Assembly (NCBI GenBank): GCA_023389275.1
Contig: JAEWEN010000050.1
Location: 1 to 43,688, forward strand
Direction of reading: 5' to 3'
DNA: 43,688 bases
Source of the DNA: Bacillota bacterium
GTDB lineage: Bacteria; Bacillota; Clostridia; Clostridiales; Caloramatoraceae
This document shows, piece by piece, positions 1 through 7,053 of the stretch (its first letter is position 1; every line of letters begins with the position of its first letter). Position numbers and translations under genes: made by a program. The notes beneath the pieces are model-generated. The model did no database searches and was not told the DNA's origin. It saw only the letters and a list, made by a program, of their open reading frames with translations.

Positions 1-37
1 ACAAATTTGTAATTTCAAATAAATAATAATATGGTAA

Positions 38-43
38 TATAAT
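38..43 (+). promoter_or_regulatory. possible -10 box for the glycosyltransferase gene
   Basis: A perfect TATAAT lies about 46 bases before the first start codon and about 34 before its ribosome binding site (AAGGAG). No convincing -35 box is visible at 16-18 bp; TTTCAA at 13-18 would need a 19-bp spacer. Weak call. Confidence 0.3.
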
Positions 44-89
44 ATAGCGGTTAATTTTTATCTCATCATTATAATAAGGAGATGATTAA

Positions 90-1214
90 ATGAAGATTCT
101 AGCACTAACTGTTGCAGCAGGAAATGGGCATAATAAAGCTGCAGAATCTATAAAGGAATGTCTTGAAAAAAATTATGAAAATGTAGAAGTAGAGATATTC
201 GATACATTTAAATACATAAACCCGATTTTAGATAAGCTAATAGTAGGAAGTTACTTAAAAAGTGTTAAAAGTATTCCGTCTTTATATAGAAAATTATATG
301 CTTATGCTGAGCATGATGATAGTGTTTCACATTTTTCTGAGTTTATAAATGATATTTTATCTGTAAAATTAAAAAACTTAATACTTGAAAAAAAACCTGA
401 TGTTATATACTGTACAAATCCTTTTCCTGTAGAAATGTTATCTATACTTAAAAGAAAAGGAAAAATATCAACTCCAGTAGTTGCAATTTTAACAGATTAT
501 GCACCACATGCTTTTTGGTTTTACAATTGTATAGATGCATATGTTGTTCCACATGAGGATTTTCTTTGGGAAATAAAAGAAAAAGGAGTTCCTTTAAATA
601 CAATTTATCCATTTGGAATACCAATATCAAATGAGTTTTTAAACCCTATTAATAAAGAGTCTGTACTTAAAGAATTAGGTCTATCCCCTAATAAACTTAC
701 TCTTTTACTTATGGGTGGAGGCCTTGGTATAGGAAATATTACAAAAATATATAAAGAGCTGTGTTTTAGTAGCCTTGATATACAGTTTATTATTTGCTGT
801 GGAAAAAATAATAAACTTAAAAATCAACTTAATTGCTTAAAATCTAGAACTCTTAAAGAAACAGTTATTTTTGGATATACAGATAGGGTTTCAGAACTTA
901 TGAGTGCAAGTGATATTTTAATTTCAAAACCTGGTGGACTTACAGTAGCTGAATCACTAGTTAAAAAATTACCTATGATAATTACATCTACTATTCCAGG
1001 ACAAGAAGAAAAAAATGCAGATTATCTTATAAATAACGGAATAGCTGCAAAAGCTAAAGAATGCGATAATATTATAAATCTTTTATATCAGTTTTCTGAA
1101 AGTACATTTAGACTAAACCATATGAGGCAAATGGCTGAGGAAAAAGCCAAACCTTATGCAACACAAAATATATCAAAACTTATATATGAATATGGAAAAG
1201 GTATTGTTAAATAA
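90..1214 (+). CDS. processive diacylglycerol / MGDG-synthase-type glycosyltransferase
   Basis: This 374-residue protein looks like a UgtP/MGDG-synthase family enzyme, which adds sugar from a UDP-sugar to diacylglycerol on the inner face of the membrane. The N-terminal Rossmann half opens with MKILALTVAAGNGHNKAA, the GxGH loop typical of the MGDG synthase N domain. The C-terminal GT28-like half has MGGGLGIGN near residue 207 and the nucleotide-sugar site SKPGGLTVAES followed by PGQEEKNADYL. No membrane segment is seen, which fits a peripheral membrane enzyme. An AAGGAGATG ribosome binding site precedes the ATG. It faces spoIIR and shares a convergent terminator with it. The acceptor and sugar cannot be told from sequence. 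Confidence 0.85.
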   Translation: MKILALTVAAGNGHNKAAESIKECLEKNYENVEVEIFDTFKYINPILDKLIVGSYLKSVKSIPSLYRKLYAYAEHDDSVSHFSEFINDILSVKLKNLILEKKPDVIYCTNPFPVEMLSILKRKGKISTPVVAILTDYAPHAFWFYNCIDAYVVPHEDFLWEIKEKGVPLNTIYPFGIPISNEFLNPINKESVLKELGLSPNKLTLLLMGGGLGIGNITKIYKELCFSSLDIQFIICCGKNNKLKNQLNCLKSRTLKETVIFGYTDRVSELMSASDILISKPGGLTVAESLVKKLPMIITSTIPGQEEKNADYLINNGIAAKAKECDNIINLLYQFSESTFRLNHMRQMAEEKAKPYATQNISKLIYEYGKGIVK

Positions 1215-1228
1215 AAATAACAATACCT
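1199..1228. terminator. hairpin terminator between glycosyltransferase and spoIIR
   Basis: An 11-bp stem (AGGTATTGTTA / TAACAATACCT, 8-base loop) is followed by a run of T on the + strand. It overlaps the last codons of the + gene and the first two bases of the spoIIR stop codon. Confidence 0.8.
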
Positions 1229-1868
1229 ATTTTTTCATCAAATCCTTTATAACCTCTACAGATTTAAATTTAAATTTAGTTTTTTCCTCTTTATTATTTT
1301 GACTTATACTTTCTATTTCACTATTTGATAATGTTTTTTTAAGTTCTTTTTCCATTGTCTCATCTGCAACTGCATTTTTCACATCTACAAAACATAAAGG
1401 TGGAAACATTACACACCACCAGTTTTTTCCTTCAGCTTTCCCAAGTAAAATTCTAAATGCTTCATATTCACCACTTGGAAATACTATATTTCCATAACTT
1501 TTAACTGGAAATTGCTGCTTTGCTAGTTCAGCTGTTGCAACATAATCTTGTCCATTTTCTTTAAGTGTTTTATTTGCAATACTAATAATCTCTTCTTTAT
1601 TTTCATTAAGTATTTTTCTTGATTCATCTAATGAACTACTTTTTTCTAAAAGAGGATGTATGTAATTAATAACATTATCCTTTACTTTTAATTTTACTGT
1701 TTGATCTAAATTTGAGTCACTATTAGCTAAAACATGAAACCTGATTACCTTTTTATTTAAAGAATCTTTTTTGTTTAAAAAGATTCCTATTGATGCGCTT
1801 ATACAAATTATTAAAATTATAACTAACTGTATTTTTCTATTTAATAAAATTTCTTTAAATCTCCTCAT
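1227..1868 (-). CDS. spoIIR: stage II sporulation protein R
   Basis: SpoIIR is made in the forespore and secreted into the intermembrane space, where it triggers SpoIIGA to process pro-sigma-E in the mother cell. This 213-residue protein has a short basic N terminus and one membrane/signal segment at about residues 13-31. The family signatures follow: VIRFHVLANSDS near residue 42 and GKNWWCVMFPPLCF near residue 147. Length is normal. The start follows a GGGGGAA ribosome binding site. A sigma-F-like promoter lies just upstream, overlapping the terminator of the ger operon. Identification is firm. Confidence 0.95.
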   Translation of the reverse strand: MRRFKEILLNRKIQLVIILIICISASIGIFLNKKDSLNKKVIRFHVLANSDSNLDQTVKLKVKDNVINYIHPLLEKSSSLDESRKILNENKEEIISIANKTLKENGQDYVATAELAKQQFPVKSYGNIVFPSGEYEAFRILLGKAEGKNWWCVMFPPLCFVDVKNAVADETMEKELKKTLSNSEIESISQNNKEEKTKFKFKSVEVIKDLMKK

Positions 1869-1898
1869 TTTACTTCCCCCTTAATGCTTGTTATTATA

Positions 1899-1926
1899 AT
1901 CTTGTCCACTTTTTCAAAAGTTAAAC
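1899..1926 (-). promoter_or_regulatory. sigma-F-like promoter of spoIIR
   Basis: On the minus strand GTTTA (1926-1922), a 14-bp spacer and GGACAAGAT (1907-1899) fit the sigma-F pattern GYWTA-N14/15-GGNNANAAT with one -10 mismatch. spoIIR of B. subtilis is known to be sigma-F dependent. Assigned by eye. Confidence 0.5.
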
Positions 1927-1961
1927 CCCTGTTTTAATATTTTTTATTAAAACAGGGGTTT
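1923..1961 (-). terminator. terminator of the ger operon
   Basis: A perfect 17-bp stem with a 5-base loop (arms 1923-1939 and 1945-1961, containing CCCCTG / CAGGGG) follows the gerAC stop and is followed on the minus strand by TTTAACTTTT. Confidence 0.85.
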
Positions 1962-1963
1962 AT

Positions 1964-3112
1964 TTATTTTGTATCTCCAAAATCTATTATATCTACATTT
2001 ATTCCATAACTTATTTCCGCTTTTTTAAATGCCTCATCCCAGTTTTTATATTTTTTATATTCTTTAGGGTGATACTTTTTTGTAAACTCATCTAAATGTA
2101 AATAATCTGAGCCTATTTTATTTTGAAAATAATCCTGTGCTTCTTCTAACTGAATTTTTAAAGTATGTTTAAGCTTTTGCTTAACTTTTTCAGTATTGGT
2201 AGGATTATATATTTGCTTTTCAAAATCATAGTTTTCTATAGCACCTTCAAAAATATATTCTATATGATACTTTGGATTATCTCCACCTTTTATATAAGTT
2301 ATATTTCTTCTTATATTTGTTAACTTAAATGCTGTAAGCACCCCATTTAAATCAACATATTCTTTTATATTTTGCTCCTTACCTAAAAACACCTTAGCAT
2401 TTCTAATTTGTCTAGGATACAAAATCTCTTTAAACTTATAGTCTTTTAAAAGAACTGCTCTATCCATTTTTATGTTCCCATTTTCTATTCTTATAATAGG
2501 AATCATTCCTTTTCCTTCCCCTTCTCTCATATCCCTAAAAAATCTGTCCATATTCATAGAAAGAGCATATGATATTTCATTAGAAGAGTTCATAACACCT
2601 GTAGCATAACTTGAATAAAGAATTTCTGTTTCAGGTCTTATATCATCAAGACTAACATTACTATTATCTGTTGCAACTATTTTAATACCTCTATCTATAA
2701 GAACCTTTCTTTCTAAATCATCCATTATAGATTTCATAAGATCAGCATCTTCTAAAATACCTTTTCCAAAAACAATTATTTTTGTGTGTCCAAAAAAAGG
2801 TTTATCTGCTAATTGAGAATCTAGCTTTTCCTCTGCATCTGCAAGTGATGTTGCAGCTACAGTACTTGTTGCTGTTTTAAGACTTGCTTCTCCCTCTGAA
2901 GTACTTACTACACCATATGTAACAAGAAGCTGTTCCCTATCATTTTCATACCCTTTACTTGCTATCATTTCACTAGGTTTATTTGTAAAGTTTTTTTCTA
3001 TAAATATAGCATTTACAAATGCTCTATCATTAATTTCCTTTGTATCCCAACATCCTGTTAAAAATATCATTAAGGTAAATGTTATTAAAAAAGTTTTTAA
3101 TACTCTAGTCAC
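1964..3112 (-). CDS. gerAC: GerAC-type germination lipoprotein
   Basis: C subunit of a GerA-family nutrient germinant receptor, a lipid-anchored protein of the spore inner membrane. The signal peptide ends in a lipobox (FLTGCWD), and the mature part begins CWDTKEINDRAFVNAIFIEK, characteristic of Ger(x)C proteins. Length is about 382 residues, usual for the family. A possible ATG lies at 3121, but the ribosome binding site AGAGGTGG abuts it; the in-frame GTG at 3112 is correctly spaced. The reading frame overlaps the end of the GerAB gene, a sign of translational coupling. The long C domain is ordinary for the family. Confidence 0.92.
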   Translation of the reverse strand: MTRVLKTFLITFTLMIFLTGCWDTKEINDRAFVNAIFIEKNFTNKPSEMIASKGYENDREQLLVTYGVVSTSEGEASLKTATSTVAATSLADAEEKLDSQLADKPFFGHTKIIVFGKGILEDADLMKSIMDDLERKVLIDRGIKIVATDNSNVSLDDIRPETEILYSSYATGVMNSSNEISYALSMNMDRFFRDMREGEGKGMIPIIRIENGNIKMDRAVLLKDYKFKEILYPRQIRNAKVFLGKEQNIKEYVDLNGVLTAFKLTNIRRNITYIKGGDNPKYHIEYIFEGAIENYDFEKQIYNPTNTEKVKQKLKHTLKIQLEEAQDYFQNKIGSDYLHLDEFTKKYHPKEYKKYKNWDEAFKKAEISYGINVDIIDFGDTK

Positions 3113-4214
3113 AACATCCACCTCTTTTCTTTTTTATTTTATATCCAATAATAAATATTATAGGAAGTACAATAATTATATATAATCCACCAACTATAGA
3201 GTTAATATTTGATACTGAATACATTTTAAAAGTTCTAGTTAAAGCAAAACAACCTAAATATAGTAAAGGTATTATTATAGTCATTACAAGCTTTCTATTA
3301 ACTAAATTAAAAATATCTGATACTAAAATACTAAGACTATAAAGCGTTATAGTAACTGTAGCAAACACTATAATAACCCATATACTCATTAAAAGTCCCT
3401 CAAGCCTTTCTATAAAACCACCTGGTATATATGCAGATTTTATAAGACTTACTGTAGGGTACATTATCCATCTACTTTCACTTGCCCCAAGTTTTGCAAG
3501 ACATAAAACTGTTATAGATGTATATAAAACTATTAAAAACAATACTGCTAAAAAACATGCTTTAAAACTTGATTTAATGTCTCTTTTTTTGGCATATGGA
3601 AGCATTATAATCACAGCCATAACACCCATAGCAGCAAACATAGTTCTACCAACACCATCTATATACTCAAAAGGAGTTTTTTGAAATACAGGTAAAAGAT
3701 TAGAAAAATCTGTTCCTGGAAGAGTTAATACACTTAATCCTAATATTATAACTACTATAAAAGGATATACTAGTGATAAAAATCTTATAATATGTTTAAA
3801 TTCTCCTCTAGTTAAAAGCAGAACAAGAAGAAGAAATGGAATAAGTAAAAATTGCACTGGAGTTTGATCAAGTAAAAATACCTTTACAGTTATAGTAAAC
3901 ATTTTAAGCTCTATAACATTTGCAATAAATATGCTTATTGCTACTGGAAGTATTAAAATTATCCCTATTGTTTTCCCAAACAAGTCTTTACTATTTTGTA
4001 CCAAGCCACCTTCGTTAAAATTTTTCCCAGCTAAACACATAAGAAAAACTGCTAAAATAATTAAAATACCAGATAATAATGTTCCAATCCAAGATTCATT
4101 ACCTAATATTTCTCCAATGTAAGAAGGAAGCTCTAACATCCCTACTCCTAAGGAAAACGAAATAATAATAATTGCTAATTGATAAGAATCTATTTTTATT
4201 TTATTTTGAATCAT
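3105..4214 (-). CDS. gerAB: GerAB-type germination permease
   Basis: B subunit of the germinant receptor, an APC-superfamily membrane protein thought to bind the germinant in the spore inner membrane. About ten hydrophobic helices are visible; the first contains SFSLGVGMLELPSYIGE, and RTMFAAMGVMAVIIMLPYAKK lies in the middle, both typical of PF03845. The best start is the ATG at 4214, 5 bases after AGGTGA; an in-frame GTG at 4223 overlaps that ribosome binding site. The gene overlaps the end of gerAA and the start of gerAC, so the three subunits are translationally coupled. Confidence 0.92.
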   Translation of the reverse strand: MIQNKIKIDSYQLAIIIISFSLGVGMLELPSYIGEILGNESWIGTLLSGILIILAVFLMCLAGKNFNEGGLVQNSKDLFGKTIGIILILPVAISIFIANVIELKMFTITVKVFLLDQTPVQFLLIPFLLLVLLLTRGEFKHIIRFLSLVYPFIVVIILGLSVLTLPGTDFSNLLPVFQKTPFEYIDGVGRTMFAAMGVMAVIIMLPYAKKRDIKSSFKACFLAVLFLIVLYTSITVLCLAKLGASESRWIMYPTVSLIKSAYIPGGFIERLEGLLMSIWVIIVFATVTITLYSLSILVSDIFNLVNRKLVMTIIIPLLYLGCFALTRTFKMYSVSNINSIVGGLYIIIVLPIIFIIGYKIKKKRGGCCD

Positions 4215-5766
4215 TATTATCACCTGCCTGCCTTACTTTATCACTATTATTAATAAACTGTGGTCTTTCCCTCATTTTGCACCAAGGTACTCTTAAAAAC
4301 ATACTGTCCTTTAAGTCTCTTAAGTTAAATGGTGCTAAAGGTTCAAAATATGCTACTCCATAACTTTCTATTTTAACTAAATGTATTAGTATAAGTATTA
4401 TTCCTAAAATAACTCCATAAAGCCCAAACACAGAGGCAAATAAAATCATACCTAATCTAACAAATCTAAATGCAGACTCTATTTCATAATGTGGAGTTGT
4501 AAACGTAGCAAGTGCTGTAATTGCAATAACAATAACTGCTATTGGACTTACGATTCCTGCTGTAACAGCTGCCTGCCCTATAACGAGACCTCCAACAACA
4601 CCTATAGTAGAACCTATTGGCTTTGGAAGCCTTATACCTGCTTCTCTTAAAAGCTCTAGGGTAACTTCCATAATAAGCATTTCTACAACTGCTGGGAAAG
4701 GAACTCCTTCTCTAGAAGCATTTATCGATAAAGCCAATTTTGCAGGTATTATTTCAGGATTAAATGCAGTAGATGCTACATAAATGGCCGGTGCTAAAAC
4801 ACTTATAAATATAGCAACTATTCTTAAAAGTCTTATTCCTGTAGCTACAAAAGGCCTAATATAATAATCCTCAGCTGACTGAAAAAATGCAGTAAAGGTA
4901 ACAGGTAGAATTAATGCAAAAGGTGAGTTATCAACTATTAAAACTACTCTACCTTCATAAATAGCCGCTGCTGCAACATCTGGTCTTTCTGTAGTTTGAA
5001 TTTGAGGAAATGGAGTTAAAGGTTTTTCCTCTAAAAACTGCTGAACATAACCACTATCTATAATTGCATCTATATCTATTGTTTTTAATTTATCCTCAAC
5101 TTTTTTTAAAACTTCTTTGTCTACTAAATCATCAATATAAAGGAAAGCAACATCTGTTTTTGATCTAGTTCCTACTTGTGTTTGTTTAACTTTTAAAAAA
5201 GGATCTCTAATTCTTCTTCTTACAAGTGCAGTGTTAAATCTTATTGTTTCTACAAAGCCATCTCTCGGCCCTCTAACTACAGTTTCACCTACTGGTTCAC
5301 TTGGACTTCTTGCAGGCCAAAATCTTGACGCTATAATAATACATTTATCATATCCATCTAAAAATAATAATGTTTCCCCTGATAAAACTAGTGTCATAGC
5401 TTCTTCTATATACTCTACTTCTTTCATGTCAGCAGCTGCTATAGAAGACTCTTGTATTGACTTATATACAGTTTCCTTTATTGAATCTACTGATATATCT
5501 ATTTTTCTAGACTCAACTGTTAAAGGCTCCATAACAAAGTCATCAACAAGCATTTTATCTGACAGCCCATCTATTTGACATAAAAATGCCTTTATTTTAC
5601 GTTCATTTCCTATTGTAAACTCTCTAAAAACAAGATCATTTGCATCTTTAAATGTAGATTTAAAAATCTCTACTACTTCATCAATATTTTTAGGAATATT
5701 AGTTTTACTTTTTAGTTCATAATTAAAAGATAATTCCTTTTTCTCTCCAAACTTTAAAAACTTCAC
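4201..5766 (-). CDS. gerAA: GerAA-type germination receptor subunit
   Basis: A subunit of the germinant receptor (PF03323), 521 residues. A soluble N-terminal domain of about 290 residues contains the conserved RFWPARSPSEPVGETVVRGP. A membrane half follows with EVTLELLREAGIRLPKPIG and IGVVGGLVIGQAAVTAGIVSP. The start is GTG after AAGGAGGTG. The N-terminal domain appears intact, so the receptor looks functional. It is the third-from-last gene of a four-gene operon with a small membrane protein in front. Which nutrient it senses cannot be read from the sequence. Confidence 0.93.
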   Translation of the reverse strand: MKFLKFGEKKELSFNYELKSKTNIPKNIDEVVEIFKSTFKDANDLVFREFTIGNERKIKAFLCQIDGLSDKMLVDDFVMEPLTVESRKIDISVDSIKETVYKSIQESSIAAADMKEVEYIEEAMTLVLSGETLLFLDGYDKCIIIASRFWPARSPSEPVGETVVRGPRDGFVETIRFNTALVRRRIRDPFLKVKQTQVGTRSKTDVAFLYIDDLVDKEVLKKVEDKLKTIDIDAIIDSGYVQQFLEEKPLTPFPQIQTTERPDVAAAAIYEGRVVLIVDNSPFALILPVTFTAFFQSAEDYYIRPFVATGIRLLRIVAIFISVLAPAIYVASTAFNPEIIPAKLALSINASREGVPFPAVVEMLIMEVTLELLREAGIRLPKPIGSTIGVVGGLVIGQAAVTAGIVSPIAVIVIAITALATFTTPHYEIESAFRFVRLGMILFASVFGLYGVILGIILILIHLVKIESYGVAYFEPLAPFNLRDLKDSMFLRVPWCKMRERPQFINNSDKVRQAGDNNDSK

Positions 5767-5778
5767 CTTTACACCTCC

Positions 5779-5988
5779 TTAGTTTAAAATAAATCTTGCA
5801 AAAATAAACATTCCTACCCCAAATACAATATAAAAAACCCCAAAAAACTTACTTATTTTATATTCTTTTTTATAACCTTTTTTCTTATACTCCTTACAAT
5901 CTATAAAAAGAAGTAAAAACGAAGATACTAAAAGCATAAAAACGCCACTAAAATCAAATACTACTTCAACTAAGCCGTTAATCGTCAA
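5779..5988 (-). CDS. small two-helix membrane protein leading the ger operon
   Basis: A 69-residue protein with two hydrophobic helices (about residues 8-28 and 49-67) separated by a Lys-rich loop (DCKEYKKKGYKKEYK). It starts at TTG, supported by a strong GGAGGTGG about 5 bases upstream, and ends 12 bases before gerAA. Small 2-TM 'D subunits' of similar size occur in Bacillus ger operons and modulate germination. I infer that this protein plays the same part because of size, topology and operon position; I do not recognise a shared motif. It lies directly behind a forespore-type promoter. Confidence 0.7.
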   Translation of the reverse strand: MTINGLVEVVFDFSGVFMLLVSSFLLLFIDCKEYKKKGYKKEYKISKFFGVFYIVFGVGMFIFARFILN

Positions 5989-6011
5989 ACAACCACCTCC
6001 AACTATATCTT

Positions 6012-6040
6012 AATTTATCCTAAATCTAGAGTTTCTATTC
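6012..6040 (-). promoter_or_regulatory. sigma-G/F-like promoter of the ger operon
   Basis: On the minus strand GAATA (6040-6036), a 15-bp spacer and GGATAAATT (6020-6012) resemble forespore promoters. ger operons are normally sigma-G dependent. Consensus match by eye only. Confidence 0.45.
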
Positions 6041-6045
6041 AAAAA

Positions 6046-6082
6046 AGTAAAAAGGTTACTGATAATCAGTAACCTTTTTACT
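6046..6082 (-). terminator. terminator downstream of ispE
   Basis: A 17-bp stem with a 3-base loop (arms 6046-6062 and 6066-6082, core AAAAAGGTTACTGA) starts right after the ispE stop. Runs of A and T lie in the stem itself. Confidence 0.8.
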
Positions 6083-6931
6083 TTAATTTGTCATTTCTGC
6101 CATATATACTTCACTATGTACTTTTTTTAATTCATTAAAGCAATAATTTATTGAGTCATCTTTAAAAATGCCAAAAACAGTTGGACCACTTCCACTCATT
6201 ATAGAACCTATTGAACCATTGTTTTTCATGAAATTCTTAATTTCATCTATAACTTTATATTTAGTGATAGTAACTGTTTCAAGTACATTCAAAAGATTTT
6301 TAGAAATACTATCTATATCATTATTTTCAATAAAACTTACTAAAAGTTTAGTGTTTGGTTTATTTTCTATAGCTTTTAAATTTAAATTATCATAAACCCA
6401 TTTAGTAGATACGCTAATATTAGGTTTTGCTATTAAAACTTTATGCCCAGTTAAGGATTTTAAAGTCTCTACCTTTTCTCCTCTACCTGTACAAAGAGCC
6501 GTTCCTCTTTTAATTAAATATGAAACATCACTTCCTACTAATGCTCCAATATCCATTAACTCATTATCACTTAAGTTTAAATCGTAAATTTCATTGATTC
6601 CTAAAATAACACCTGCAGCATCTGAGCTTCCCCCTGCAAGTCCTGCTGCAACAGGAATATTTTTTTCTATATTTATTTCTACTCCACCTTGAATATTATA
6701 TTTTTTCATCATTACTTTAGCAATTTTTAATGCAATATTATTATCATCTAAAGGAAGGTTCGCTCCCTTTACAGTAATTCTAAAATCATTAGATTTTTTT
6801 ATTTTAACCTTATCATATAAGGATATAGTTTGCATAATAGTACTTATTTCATGATAACCATCTTCTCTTTTACCTAATATATCAAGTGATAAATTTATTT
6901 TAGCAGGACAATCTATAGTAATTTCATTCAT
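6083..6931 (-). CDS. ispE: 4-diphosphocytidyl-2-C-methyl-D-erythritol kinase
   Basis: IspE phosphorylates CDP-methylerythritol in the MEP pathway of isoprenoid synthesis. The 282-residue protein has the GHMP-kinase layout: substrate motif CPAKINLSLDILGKREDGYHE at the N terminus, ATP-binding loop PVAAGLAGGSSDAAGVI near residue 90, and the C-terminal SIMSGSGPTVFGIF loop. The start follows AAAGGAATG. In B. subtilis ispE (yabH) lies beside yabG-veg; here cyanophycin and SPOCS/LysM genes lie between them, so part of that neighbourhood is kept. Confidence 0.95.
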   Translation of the reverse strand: MNEITIDCPAKINLSLDILGKREDGYHEISTIMQTISLYDKVKIKKSNDFRITVKGANLPLDDNNIALKIAKVMMKKYNIQGGVEINIEKNIPVAAGLAGGSSDAAGVILGINEIYDLNLSDNELMDIGALVGSDVSYLIKRGTALCTGRGEKVETLKSLTGHKVLIAKPNISVSTKWVYDNLNLKAIENKPNTKLLVSFIENNDIDSISKNLLNVLETVTITKYKVIDEIKNFMKNNGSIGSIMSGSGPTVFGIFKDDSINYCFNELKKVHSEVYMAEMTN

Positions 6932-7012
6932 AATATCATTCCTTTATATATATTTTAATAATATTATAACTTAATTTTTATATTAATTTACAGCTTGTCT
7001 AAACATATTTTA

Positions 7013-7052
7013 TTTAAAACCTATTTTCCAATAAAGGAAAATAGGTTTTAAA
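7013..7052 (-). terminator. terminator of the cphBA operon
   Basis: A perfect 17-bp stem with a 6-base loop (arms 7013-7029 and 7036-7052; core ACCTATTTTCC / GGAAAATAGGT) stands just after the cphA stop. Confidence 0.8.
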
Positions 7053-7053
7053 A

